DNA from: Paulinella micropora
Taxonomy: Eukaryota > Cercozoa > Imbricatea > Euglyphida
DNA: 35,220 nt
Direction: 5' to 3'
Assembly: GCA_009731375.1 (NCBI GenBank)
Contig: BJOX01000012.1
Location: forward strand, 1,079,879-1,115,098
Shown here: piece after piece, positions 24,529-34,461 of the stretch
How positions within the stretch are numbered: the first letter of the stretch is position 1
How the letters are laid out: each line of letters opens with the position of its first letter
Notes under the pieces: generated by a model
Told to the model about the DNA's origin: nothing
The model's input: the letters and a program-made list of their open reading frames with translations, nothing else
Database searches by the model: none
Program-made: the position numbers and the translations under genes

Positions 24529-24796
24529 TAAGTGCATGGGGATACCATATGGCAACAAAAATTGCCATATGGCAACCGCGTTTCAGTAGCAAGTTTTCAA
24601 AAAATTCTATCGCTTGAACCGGAGCTGTTTTTATTGAATAAAGTCAAAAACCTTGAAGCAAAAGTGTACGGGAAGCGAGTGTGAAAATTTCAGGAAAAAT
24701 CTTTGAGTTGAAGTTTTTTTTTTTTTTATAGACGCATGCCCTTATAGTGCACTTTGTCCACATGAACGTGCCACAAAATGATTTTTTAGCAGAAAC
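24529..24796 (+). promoter_or_regulatory. piggyBac transposon leader, candidate left end at TTAA
   Basis: A TTAA at about 24528-24531, the expected target of piggyBac elements, lies 266 bp before the start codon. CCATATGGCAAC occurs twice, at 24545-24556 and 24565-24576, forming overlapping direct and inverted repeats (TTGCCATATGGCAA is a palindrome). These may be subterminal transposase-binding repeats. The true terminal inverted repeat cannot be confirmed because the right end lies in or beyond the gap. Confidence 0.35.
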
Positions 24797-26715
24797 ATGG
24801 AGGTGGGTGACCCCCTATCCGTGGCTGTAGAGAAGCTGGGAAAGGCTTGGGCACGCCAAAAATTTCGCGATCCTCTCTACAAGGACATCAGTGCTTTGGG
24901 TGTTTTGAAGGAAAAAGAAACCAAGCACAAAAAAGCACCTGTTACCCTCTTTGACAAGCAGGACTATTTCTTCTTTTCCAAGCTTTTGCGACCCCAGCCC
25001 GACCATGCCGGGTCAGACCTGCATTTCGTCAATGCTGCGGGAGAGGTCAAAGGTGAGGTTTCAGATGAGGAGGAGGAGGGACCCCCAAACCCTCAACCCG
25101 AAGTGAAAGACGCTGTTCCCCAGGAAGACGAAGACAGTGCTGAGGAAGAGGGAGGTGAAGAAGAAAAACTTCCCTCGTACAATCCGTGTCCATATTCACA
25201 AGAAGAAGTAGATGGGGAGACGGCCAAACTATTGGCCAATGATATGAAGTGGAACGTGGGTCCACATGTGGTGGATTGGGGAGCTGGTCGCCCTGTACAC
25301 AAGGCCAAGACCACCTTGGCACACGATGCGGGACCCTGCATGTAAGCTCTTTCACCCTTCTCCCCTCTGCGCTCTCACTTCAAAAAAAAAAATCCAGTCA
25401 ACCTCACATTCACCGTGATTTTTTGAATGGTTTTCTTTTTGTTCTTTTTTGTTGAATTTGTTGTCGTTTCAGGGAATTATAGTTACAAAGTCACACTTCT
25501 TGTCTGCTTTTGCTAACTTGTTTTCTCTCTTTTTCGTATGTCCCATTACAATACAATTTCAGGTTTTTTTTGCACCCCCCTGTCAATTTTTTTTCCTCTT
25601 TCGTTCATAGGCACTTTCTTCACTTCTTGCCACATGAAGCAGTTCATACCATCGTTCGCCTGACTAACGAGGAGCTGGAGAAGGAGCGAGAACCCCGTCT
25701 GCGGCAGGCCCTCACCTTTCAAGAGTTTTTAGTCTTCATTGGGCTCCTTATCAAAATCTCTCTGGCGGACCGAGGTCGTAGGCGTGCACACTGGGCCCCC
25801 ACATCAGGACACGGTGCAGACGGGCTTCCGGGGGATGGATTTGGTAACATAATGGGGTGCAATCGGTTCGATGCTATCTTGAAAATTTTGAAGCTAGGCC
25901 CCCCTGCAAATGAAGAGGACCCCTTTTTGCCAGTTCGTTCATTCATGCAGGCAGTGGATGCCACAGCAAGTAAAGCCATAGTCGTGGTAGATGAGAGTAT
26001 GGGTCAATTTACGGGGGTGGGTATGCCAGGCCAAATGGTTGTCCCCCGCAAGCCTATTCCTGTTGGCAGAGAATATCATACCGTGTGTGATGTTGAAACA
26101 GGCATATGCATAGGCATGGAATGTGTGGAGGGTAGGGATAGGGATAGGCTAAACATATTAGTAGATGAGTTTGGGGTCACTACTGCTACTACTTTGCGCC
26201 TAACAAAACCATGGTGGGGGAGTGGTCGAATTGTTGTTGGTGATTCGTGGTTTGCTTCTGTTAAGACAGCTACTGAAGTGAAGAAGAGGGGGTTAGATTT
26301 TGTAGGCCAGGTGAAGACTGCGCGTTCAGGGTTTCCCAAAATGCTTTTGTGGAGTCAGAGGGGTCCTAAGAAAGGCGATTTAGCCTCAGCCACCTGCATG
26401 CATGAGGGGGTGGAGCTGCTTGCAATCAATCAAAACGATCACAACCAGCATCAAATTATCGCAACTTGCTCCACAACTTTGCCTGACAAACCCAGAGAGG
26501 CCCGTTTTAGTGTCAATGATCCTCGGGTTCCGCGCTGTGAGGCTGTGGCCCTTTATTATTCAGCTTTTAATGCAGTTGATGTATTCAATGCCGTGCGCCA
26601 CGGGTCCTCTTCCCTCAATCTCACCCTTGGAATGCAGGATTGGAAGAGGGCCGATTTCATGATTTTGCTTGATTTCATTATCACGAATGCCTACAAACAT
26701 TTTTTTTTTTTTTAG
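24797..26715 (+). CDS. piggyBac-like transposase, two exons
   Basis: Exon 1 is 24797-25341 and exon 2 is 25611-26715, joined in phase through a GTAAGC...TTCATAG intron, giving 549 residues. The first ~180 residues include an acidic stretch rich in Glu and Pro. Exon 2 opens with FLPHEAVHTIVRLTNEEL and FLVFIGLLIKIS, typical of the family. The DDE nuclease core shows D in VVVDESMGQFTG, D in VVGDSWFAS and D in AVDVFNAVRHG. In insect piggyBac a further acidic residue sits three positions after the third D; here it is Asn. The protein would cut and paste DNA at TTAA. The frame ends at a TAG inside a poly-T run, while coding-like sequence continues in the same frame after it, so the C-terminus is probably incomplete. 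Confidence 0.88.
25342..25610 (+). other. Intron of the piggyBac-like transposase
   Basis: 269 bp with a GTAAGC donor and a TTTCGTTCATAG acceptor. Phase 2: the split codon becomes Met, and the domain continues smoothly on both sides. It is rich in T. Confidence 0.82.
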
Positions 26716-26981
26716 TCAGTCTGTTTTTCCAAGTATGTAGCCTCAAAAGGAACTACCAAGCCTGGGTATTTCAAACTTTTGCTTGCAGACTCCCTCATTT
26801 TGCATGGTAATGATGGTAATTTTATCCCTGCCCTCGCACAGCGTGCCCCCAGCCAGCCTAACATGCAGGATAGCTTTGCCCCATGCATGCAACTCCTCAA
26901 ATACCCACAGGTACCCATGGCCGACAAAATGAGAAAGAAAAGGGAGCTAGGGCACAACTATAACGAAGGTTTGGAGAGGTC
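26716..26981 (+). pseudogene. In-frame continuation of the transposase after a TAG
   Basis: Directly after the TAG at 26713-26715 the same frame stays open for about 88 codons to the gap. It contains GYFKLLLADSLI, which fits the segment after the catalytic core in piggyBac proteins, and a basic end near 26930. The stop lies at the end of a 13-T run, so a length error or real mutation are both possible. The Cys-rich C-terminal domain of the family, if present, would be in the gap. Confidence 0.6.
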
Positions 26982-27497
26982 NNNNNNNNNNNNNNNNNNN
27001 NNNNNNNNNNNNNNNNNNNNNNNNNNNNNNNNNNNNNNNNNNNNNNNNNNNNNNNNNNNNNNNNNNNNNNNNNNNNNNNNNNNNNNNNNNNNNNNNNNNN
27101 NNNNNNNNNNNNNNNNNNNNNNNNNNNNNNNNNNNNNNNNNNNNNNNNNNNNNNNNNNNNNNNNNNNNNNNNNNNNNNNNNNNNNNNNNNNNNNNNNNNN
27201 NNNNNNNNNNNNNNNNNNNNNNNNNNNNNNNNNNNNNNNNNNNNNNNNNNNNNNNNNNNNNNNNNNNNNNNNNNNNNNNNNNNNNNNNNNNNNNNNNNNN
27301 NNNNNNNNNNNNNNNNNNNNNNNNNNNNNNNNNNNNNNNNNNNNNNNNNNNNNNNNNNNNNNNNNNNNNNNNNNNNNNNNNNNNNNNNNNNNNNNNNNNN
27401 NNNNNNNNNNNNNNNNNNNNNNNNNNNNNNNNNNNNNNNNNNNNNNNNNNNNNNNNNNNNNNNNNNNNNNNNNNNNNNNNNNNNNNNNNNNNNNNNN
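26982..27497. other. Assembly gap, 516 N
   Basis: Separates the piggyBac-like element from the Ty3/gypsy element and probably holds the right end of the first and the start of the second. Confidence 0.99.
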
Positions 27498-28228
27498 ACA
27501 GGCAACAGAGTGAATTTTCACTGACCTGTCTCACACGGGGACGTCAGACGAAAACAAATACTCCAACACAGCTCCCTCATAACTCTTTCACAAAACAAAT
27601 AATTTGATTGGTCTCAAGCAGGTGTCTCGTACCCTCTACCCCAGTCCATATCTGTGTGCTCACAAGGAGACATCCGATACAAACTCTCTGTCGTTCTTGC
27701 TGTTCTCACACAGATACCAAAAAGAAGGATGTGGACAGAAGAGTGAAGGAACACACACAAAACACAAACAAGCATAGGAACAGGAGCACAACACTCTACC
27801 CTTCTAGTTTGTGTATTTATCTCACACATACGTCAGAGTATTTTTGCAACTCTCTGATCGTTTTCTAAAGGTAGGTGTGAGAACCTATCCGCACGACTGT
27901 CGACTTCTCAAGGAGAGCTTTTCTAGCTTCTCTATTACTATCTGTGTGAAGGTCCAAGTGCCTCATACTAGATACAATATAGAAAAGAAGGAGGAGAAAG
28001 TAATCTGAGTAAGGAGAACAAGAAATCGGAGAAAGTCTCAAAGACTATTTTTCTCAAACAAAAACAAACATACAAACAGTGTTTCATAGAGGACAGGGAA
28101 TTTTATCCTACCCTCTCTATTAGTTTCTCTTTTCAAGTCAATCGACTGAAGGAGGAACAGAACACAAACGAACAAAAACCAAAAATAGGAGCTGACACTG
28201 TCCTCCTGTTGATCACTACTACAACATC
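27498..28228 (+). mobile_element. Leader and probable 5' LTR part of the Ty3/gypsy element
   Basis: About 730 bp without coding sequence upstream of gag. The LTR boundary and primer-binding site could not be fixed: no TGG motif next to a CA end was convincing. A small hairpin AGTGAATTTTCACT lies near 27508. Only one LTR could be in the window, so no LTR pair can be compared. Confidence 0.45.
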
Positions 28229-30101
28229 ATGTCGACAGAGACCGCCGAAGTGAGTGAATTCTCGGAGGCAGATCAAAGAAGAGAAGAAGAAGAAGCAGGA
28301 GGAGGAGGAGGAAGAGGATTGAATGAAGGAGGAGGAGGAGGATTGAATGAAGGAGGAGGAGGAGATGAAGGAGTAGGAGGAGGAGTAGAAGAGGGCTGGG
28401 ATGATGAAGGAAGATATGGAGGAGACGAAGATGAAGGAGGATTTGAACAAGAAGAGACGGGAGGAGGAGGAGCATATGGTAATCCCTTACCACCTGCCTA
28501 CACGGGAGGAGGAGGACGAAAAATGATCGACTTGATTCATAGTGATGGAGAGGAGATCACAGTGGAGGAACAACAGTGGGTGCAAGACCACTATGACCTC
28601 ACTAAAGAAGAGTTTGATAACAAGATGGGGGTAGAGAAGGATACCTATGTGTGGATCCCTCAGGATCAAAGAAGAGAGAAAAGTCGTGCTAAAAAGGATG
28701 TCTATATCCTATTATCAAACACAGCACAGCTCCTCGGCAAACTGGTCTCTGATCAAGAAGAGAAAAAGAAGATACAGCATATCAAGTTTGGGGGCTCACA
28801 CACCCACCTTGAATTACTCGATGCTATCTTTGGGGTGTACACTCAAACCCTGATTTGGGAACGTTCATACGGCCCACGATGTGAGGGTTACCTCCAGTAC
28901 ACACACCCAAGAGCAACGGCCAGATTCCTCGCGACTGGTCAGGAGGCAGTCGATGTAACAAAAATGAAGGACCAATCTGGTTCGAAAAACTCGAGTGGCA
29001 TATTTCATTTTTTTACGATGGAAATGAAGGCCTTGGAGGAGGGGAAGGCAGAGACGGAGAAAAGCATTAAGGCAGCAGGAGAAACTAATCCTATGATTGA
29101 TGAGTTAGAGAAGACTGATAGGATACTGACCAAGATCAGACTGTTGATGGGTGCGTTACTGCACAAGGAGGCGTGGAAGAGATGGATTCCTACCAAGGAT
29201 CACTCTGTCATTAAATCACTTAGTAACGCACCACCGGTCGCCAACAAAGCAGGTAATGACTATTATGTGGAGAAATATCATTTTCTCAGATCTGCTTCTG
29301 AATTGGTGGCCTTTATCACTCATGCTCAAAAGGTGGTGGTATCTGAAAAGAAGAAGGCGAAAGAGAATGAGGAGTTCGAGAAGACGATGAGACTGGAGAG
29401 AATGAAAGCAAAAGTGAGTGGTGCAAAGACACACCCTCCGACATATTTGACCCCACCAGCTCCTGCCCCACCAGCCCCTGCACCCTCGGGCTCAACTACG
29501 GTGGTGGTCACAAACACGGAGAAGAAGGACAGACAGAATATCATAAATGCCTTCAAGGGGAAGAAAGGAGGAGTGGCAAGTCTCATGCTATATGCCAAGA
29601 CGAGCTCAGACAAAGACTCTGATGCTTCGCTTTTGAGCAAGCTCAAAGAGATCAATGCCTGCATGAAGGCTTTTCCTTGCGACGAAACGCAGGAATACGA
29701 GGCCCTTGTTACTGTTTTTGACCAATCTCTAGTCTCGGAGGGATTTGATCTGACACAGTACAAGTTTTTGAGAAAGAAGGAGGAGATTAAGAGAAACAAT
29801 GCAACAGGCCTAGACGCTCAGTGTGAACTGGCGGTGGCCACACTCATTTCATATTTTCAATCTCATGGATACCAGCATCTCTGCACTGGTACTCTCATAG
29901 GATTTGAAATCTTTGAGACAGTGGCGATGAGTTTGAGGAGTGCGGTTAGCTTGGCGGCGACCCTTACGGAGGTAGTTTCCTCCTGTGGGCTATTCTATGG
30001 CCGCAAGTCGATCATCCTCTATTTCTTCTCGGCGTTACACACAGTTAACCCGAGTAAGCTTACTCAGCTCATACAACAATGCTCGACGTTTAGCTCAGTG
30101 A
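28229..30101 (+). CDS. gag: Ty3/gypsy Gag, N-terminal part
   Basis: It starts at the ATG at 28229 and is open for 624 codons to a 10-N spacer at 30102. Residues about 10-80 are Glu/Gly-rich low complexity. A Pro/Ala linker lies near residues 408-421. The remainder is helical and polar, with no database-like motif I can name; capsid function is inferred from position. The bases just before the spacer are repeated just after it, so the frame continues into 30112-30947 once the redundancy is recognised. The full Gag would be about 895 residues, long for this superfamily. Confidence 0.72.
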
Positions 30102-30111
30102 NNNNNNNNNN

Positions 30112-30947
30112 TGTTTAGCTCAGTGAACTCCAAGAACTTCCTCGAGACACACGTGTTCGAAAATACGGTGCAAAGCGTTGCTCCGTCAGCACTGTTTCAA
30201 GAAGTGATGAGTGCATGCTCAAACATGGACTCGCTCACGGAGGCACATACGGCACAGGCAGGCGGTGTACCTGTTGGCGCACAAGCAACGTACACAAACC
30301 GAGTTGCTGGTTGGAAGAGACAGAGAGAGCCAGACCTGAAGACCGCATGTTGGAGGTGGTTCGCGGGCTTGCAGTGTAAGGCACAGATGGAGAACAGAGA
30401 CTGCTCTTTCAATCATGATAGGCAGAACCCAACAGCAAGGGCAAATTTTCTGAGCAGGACGGAAGGCAAGGAACCGGGCCTTTTCAATATGCTTCAGATT
30501 GCCGCTGTGAACGAAGGTTGGTATGCCAATATGTGTGATGATGAGGAGTTACGAGAGGCAATCATTACCTACATGAAGAGGATGAAGGAGAAGAAGGAGG
30601 AAAGGGAGAGACAAAAGAACTTAAAGGCCTCTCAAAGAGGACGAGAAGGAGGAGCAGGAGCAGGAGGACGAGGAGGAGGAGGAGGAGGACGAGGACGAGG
30701 AACATGGAGAGGAGCCTCGAGGTGGCAGGGAACCCCTCAGAGAGGAAGAGGAGGAGGTCGGGGATATACCCCTTATGGAGGGAGAGCTGTTCGAGCTCCA
30801 GCCCCCTTACCCAGAGGAGGAGGAGGCTCATGGGCAAGCTCCAACCCGAATTTCGGTCGAGCTCAGGCCTACAACACTGCCTCGGAGACCGATACGTCAT
30901 CCTACCCGGACACTACTCAAGGTAATCGTTTCGAGGTGGTGGAATGA
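30112..30947 (+). CDS. gag: Ty3/gypsy Gag, C-terminal part: CCCH finger and RGG tail
   Basis: Continuation of Gag after the spacer. At 30348-30416 there is a C-x8-C-x8-C-x3-H array resembling a CCCH RNA-binding finger, in place of the usual CCHC knuckle of retroviral and gypsy nucleocapsids. It is followed by a charged helix (KRMKEKKEERERQK) and, at about 30628-30830, a Gly/Arg-rich RGG-type tail. Both features suit packaging of element RNA. The frame ends in TGA at 30945, with pol open in the same frame beyond it. Confidence 0.75.
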
Positions 30948-30953
30948 CTGGAG
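30945..30953 (+). promoter_or_regulatory. Candidate stop-codon readthrough site between gag and pol
   Basis: A single TGA, followed by CTG and a purine-rich stretch, is the only stop between the gag and pol frames, which are in register. No ATG lies at the start of pol: the first pol codons follow the TGA directly. TGA followed by CT is a known leaky context. No downstream pseudoknot was demonstrated. Confidence 0.5.
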
Positions 30954-33608
30954 GGGGAAGAAGAGAGGAAGGAGAAGACTGTGAAGTTTAACCCTAAAGT
31001 CACAGTGCTTTCTAATGCTGTTGTGCAGACTGGGCCAACGCTTCCTCTATGTGAAAACAAAGATGTGGGTACACAGAGACTGCAGCCCCAAGGTAGTCTC
31101 ATACCCGTTCATACAGCACGGTTACCAATGATAACTGATGCAAATAGGAAGGCGAGACTTGCGATGGAGGCGAGGAGGCCAATGGCAGACGTATCGCCTC
31201 GGCCAAGCAAACAACCACGAACAGACTCAATGTCTATGATCGCGGCGGGTGGCGAGCAAAAAGACAATGTGTGTACTCAAGTACCACAAGACAATGTCGC
31301 TCACATAGTAAACGCACCAGTACCGCAGAATAATAAAAATGTTAATGAGGTGAAGCAGGAGGAGAAGAAGGAGGAGTTGAAAAACTTAGAGACAAGACTC
31401 CAAAATTTGGAACGTAAAGTTCTTGTTCTCGCAGCCAATATACACAGGCCCGATGCTCTGTGTTATACGGAACTTTATTGTGAAACATTGAAGACAATAT
31501 TAAAAGTTGGTAATGATACGATGGCGAATATTAATATTGTCGGCAGGAAGTTTTTTAATCGATACCGGGACTGGGTGGACGGAAATATGAAAAAGTCAAC
31601 GGGCACTCTCAAAGGAGTGAGCAGCCGGACGGATATCACGGGAATCATCACACTGACCTTTAAATTGAAATCCGCACGAGTATACCGTATGGACCTCTAT
31701 GTCGTCCCCGGTTACCACGGGTCAATATTACTATCGTATGACCAATTGGCTACGATGGGGGCTGTGATTGATTGCGCCGCACGGCGAGTGATATATGGAG
31801 TAAAAAGAGGAGAAGAGAACGATATTGATCCCTTCAACGCTACTGACTCTTATGAGGCTTATGAGCTGAGTCTAGCGACGGATCACAAAAAGATGGCCAT
31901 CGCACATGAGGCACTTGAGGTGTACGTTCACCCCCATGTCGTAAGACCGGATGAACTGTCCTGGACCGACAATTGGGAATCCCAAGTGTGCACTGTCACA
32001 GTTCCGACATGCCATTGGGACAAAAAGTCTATTGATGACTTAATCGAGAAGCGAAAGGAGGAGATTATATGTGTCGCACAAAGAAGCCCGTCGTTGGCGA
32101 GATTCGCGGAAGGAGTAGGAACAGATGTCCATATTACTAACGGATACTGTTTCCATGCGAAAGTAGGAGAAGAAAAAAGGGAGGCGTTTGTACCAAGGAG
32201 AACGGGGCGAATCCCGGATACTCCACCAGAAACTATTAAAAGTTTTATTACTGATTTCTGGGGTGACGAGCCCACGTGGCCGCGTTCACTGTCTGAAGTG
32301 AAGAAATGCTTACGGACTTTATTCGAAAATAATAAGCCGTATACTATTATCCTGCCATATAATGAGAAGGCGATATGGGCGCAGGAAATAAGGGACCGGC
32401 TTATTGATCATCCTATACCGGTACCCTCTCGCAAGCAACAGCTAGTGGTGGCTTGTCGTATGGGAACTCGTGAGCAGAGCAGTGCATACAAGCGGAAGCT
32501 CAGAGACCTCGACAAGTTGAAATTGATACCGCAAGCATTCACATGCTTTGATGGTTTTTACACCCGTAAAGCTCCTTTGCAATACGCGAGACTCATTGAC
32601 ATGCTGGTGGAGCTCGGTAAAGATGATGAGCCGGACACGGTCACGTATGAAAAGACGGGCCTAGATGATGTCTCGGAAGAGGACTTAGGCTTGGAGGAGG
32701 ACAGAGAACCCCTCAAGCAGCATAAGCAGATGTCTGATGAAGATTTTCAAGAGGCGGCGCGGAAAATATTGGAAGAAGGAGTAGGCACGGAGAAGGAGAA
32801 GGAGCTTTTAAAAGCCAAATTAGAGGCGAACAAGGAAATTTTTGACCCTCCACATGCAGGTGGTGTCAAGCCTGAAGATTTCACTGCGGTTATTTACAAA
32901 ATACCGGGTGCGGAGCCGTCACCGGCACCACGAAGGGCGAATTTGAGTATACATGAGGCGAAGATAGCGGAGGAGCTAGCAAGACAGCTGCTCAATGAGG
33001 ACTTTATTGAGAGATCAACATCCTCAATAGTCTCACAACCGAGAATAGTGCCGAAGCCAGGAGGAGAATGGCGCCTGACAGTTAACTATGCTCGTGTTAA
33101 CAAGGTGCTGGAGGAAGAGAGAAATCCTCTCCCGACATTAGAAGAAGGAAGGAGAGTACTGCGGAATGCAAAATTCTATTCGGTCATTGACCTTAAGAAT
33201 GGCTTCTGGCAAATACCACTGGAGGAAAAGTCCAGATGGCTGACGGCGTTTGTGGTGGGTATGGAGATATACCAATGGAAAGTGCTTCCGATGGGCCTCA
33301 AGCAAGCTCCAGGACTTTTCCAGAAGGCGATGCAGAAGATGCTAAGCAGTCAGTACGATAATCTGACAGACAGAGGATTTATGAAAAGGAGGGGACGGAA
33401 AGCGGGAGAATATGCATTTTGCTATATCGATGACATTATCGTATACTCTAACACAATGGAGAAGCATATCGATCATCTGTCCGATATATTCAGGCGCATC
33501 GGAGCTTTTGGCCTGAAGTGCAATCTGAAGAAGTGTCAACTTGCCAAGACGAGTGTGACATACTTAGGGTACGAGATCTCCCATAATCGAGTAGGGAGGA
33601 GATTATGA
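30948..33608 (+). CDS. pol: Ty3/gypsy Pol: protease-like region and reverse transcriptase
   Basis: Open from just after the gag TGA to TGA at 33606. Counting residues from 30981, a coiled-coil-like Lys/Glu segment spans about 118-150. A retropepsin-like fold follows, with VGNDTMANIN around Asp179 where DTG or DSG is expected, and a second-half ILLSYDQLATMGAVID that fits the family. The reverse transcriptase spans about 655-875, with KPGGEWRLTVNY, SVIDLKNGFWQIPL, LPMGLKQAPGLFQ and the catalytic YIDD at about 815-818. Roughly 20 extra residues separate the last two motifs. RT copies element RNA to DNA. The frame breaks at a GGG run (33594-33596), where RNase H continues one frame over. Confidence 0.86.
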   Translation: MEGEEERKEKTVKFNPKVTVLSNAVVQTGPTLPLCENKDVGTQRLQPQGSLIPVHTARLPMITDANRKARLAMEARRPMADVSPRPSKQPRTDSMSMIAAGGEQKDNVCTQVPQDNVAHIVNAPVPQNNKNVNEVKQEEKKEELKNLETRLQNLERKVLVLAANIHRPDALCYTELYCETLKTILKVGNDTMANINIVGRKFFNRYRDWVDGNMKKSTGTLKGVSSRTDITGIITLTFKLKSARVYRMDLYVVPGYHGSILLSYDQLATMGAVIDCAARRVIYGVKRGEENDIDPFNATDSYEAYELSLATDHKKMAIAHEALEVYVHPHVVRPDELSWTDNWESQVCTVTVPTCHWDKKSIDDLIEKRKEEIICVAQRSPSLARFAEGVGTDVHITNGYCFHAKVGEEKREAFVPRRTGRIPDTPPETIKSFITDFWGDEPTWPRSLSEVKKCLRTLFENNKPYTIILPYNEKAIWAQEIRDRLIDHPIPVPSRKQQLVVACRMGTREQSSAYKRKLRDLDKLKLIPQAFTCFDGFYTRKAPLQYARLIDMLVELGKDDEPDTVTYEKTGLDDVSEEDLGLEEDREPLKQHKQMSDEDFQEAARKILEEGVGTEKEKELLKAKLEANKEIFDPPHAGGVKPEDFTAVIYKIPGAEPSPAPRRANLSIHEAKIAEELARQLLNEDFIERSTSSIVSQPRIVPKPGGEWRLTVNYARVNKVLEEERNPLPTLEEGRRVLRNAKFYSVIDLKNGFWQIPLEEKSRWLTAFVVGMEIYQWKVLPMGLKQAPGLFQKAMQKMLSSQYDNLTDRGFMKRRGRKAGEYAFCYIDDIIVYSNTMEKHIDHLSDIFRRIGAFGLKCNLKKCQLAKTSVTYLGYEISHNRVGRRL

Positions 33609-34069
33609 ATCGACCGATACCGAAGAACCACACTGAATTGCACTCATTCCTTGCGATGGCGCAATACTATAGCCAGTTCATACCCGATTGGGATGCAACA
33701 CGTGCTAAGTTGGAGAAAATGATAGATTTTGGAGACTTTGAGAAGTGGGGTGAAGAGGCTTTGCAAGCGTTTCATGCGCTCAATGATATTATTTATAAAG
33801 ACCCGAAAGATGGAGGACTGCTGTTAACGATGCCCGACTTTACGAAACAATTCGTAGTCGATACAGACGCATCTAAGTTTGCGATTGGGGCTGTATTACA
33901 ACAAGAGGATGAGGAGAAGAAATTACGCCCAATCATGTTTATTAGTAGGAAGTTGTGTGCGGCGGAGAGAAATTATTGCACAAGGCAAAGAGAGGCGTTT
34001 GTGGTAGTATGGGCCCTCAAGAGGCTCGGAGAGTATTTGTGGGAGGACCTCAATTTACTGTCAAACTGA
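33605..34069 (+). CDS. pol: Ty3/gypsy Pol: RT connection and RNase H, N-terminal part
   Basis: The region corresponding to ELHSFLAMAQYYSQFIP, which normally follows RT without a break, starts here. RNase H shows the first Asp in FVVDTDASKFAIGAVL and the catalytic Glu in CTRQREAFVVVWAL. It degrades the RNA strand of the hybrid. It overlaps the previous frame by four bases (ATGA), but the overlap is more likely the result of a one-base change at 33594-33596 than a designed junction. The frame is lost again near 34038. Confidence 0.8.
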   Translation: MNRPIPKNHTELHSFLAMAQYYSQFIPDWDATRAKLEKMIDFGDFEKWGEEALQAFHALNDIIYKDPKDGGLLLTMPDFTKQFVVDTDASKFAIGAVLQQEDEEKKLRPIMFISRKLCAAERNYCTRQREAFVVVWALKRLGEYLWEDLNLLSN

Positions 34070-34430
34070 TCATCATAACCTGTTATGGTTGATGAATCAT
34101 GAACAGACTGGACGGCTAGCGCGATGGCAAGCGTTCTTGTTTTGTTTCGATTTTACAATGGTCCATCTACCGGGAAAGCGAAATGTGGTCGCTGATAGCC
34201 TCTCTAGGCTAGAGTTTAACTCACAAGTATCGGCGTTGGTGTCCACGGTGGAGATGGAAGACTTGTCCACTGACAAGGTGTATGAGGTCAGCCACATTGA
34301 GGCGAGATGGGGATGGCGAGGAGTCCGATATGACCGCACAGGTCTACGGTACAGTCCACAAGGCCCGGATCACGGGATATGTTGTGAGCTACATACCCAG
34401 GAGGACGCTGAGTGGTCCTATGAGGTATGA
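34070..34430 (+). CDS. pol: RNase H C-terminal part and linker to integrase
   Basis: DHHNLLWLMNHE, GRLARWQAFL and HLPGKRNVVADSLSR are the hallmark end of Ty3/gypsy RNase H, including its last Asp residues. They are in a different frame from the preceding segment because of one-base shortfalls at GGG (about 34039) and AAA (about 34064). After about 34290 the frame that looks coding changes again, and the linker before the next spacer is uncertain. Confidence 0.7.
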
Positions 34431-34461
34431 GAATGCGAAGAGGCGAACATANNNNNNNNNN

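Noticed and set aside
27600-27640. TGGTCTCAAGC as a primer-binding site
   Set aside because: No CA-ending LTR edge lies just before it, and the complement does not resemble a tRNA 3' end with a TTCGA arm.
33605-33608. ATGA overlap as a translational coupling signal between two pol ORFs
   Set aside because: The protein family is continuous here, and a one-base change in the adjacent GGG run explains the shift more simply.
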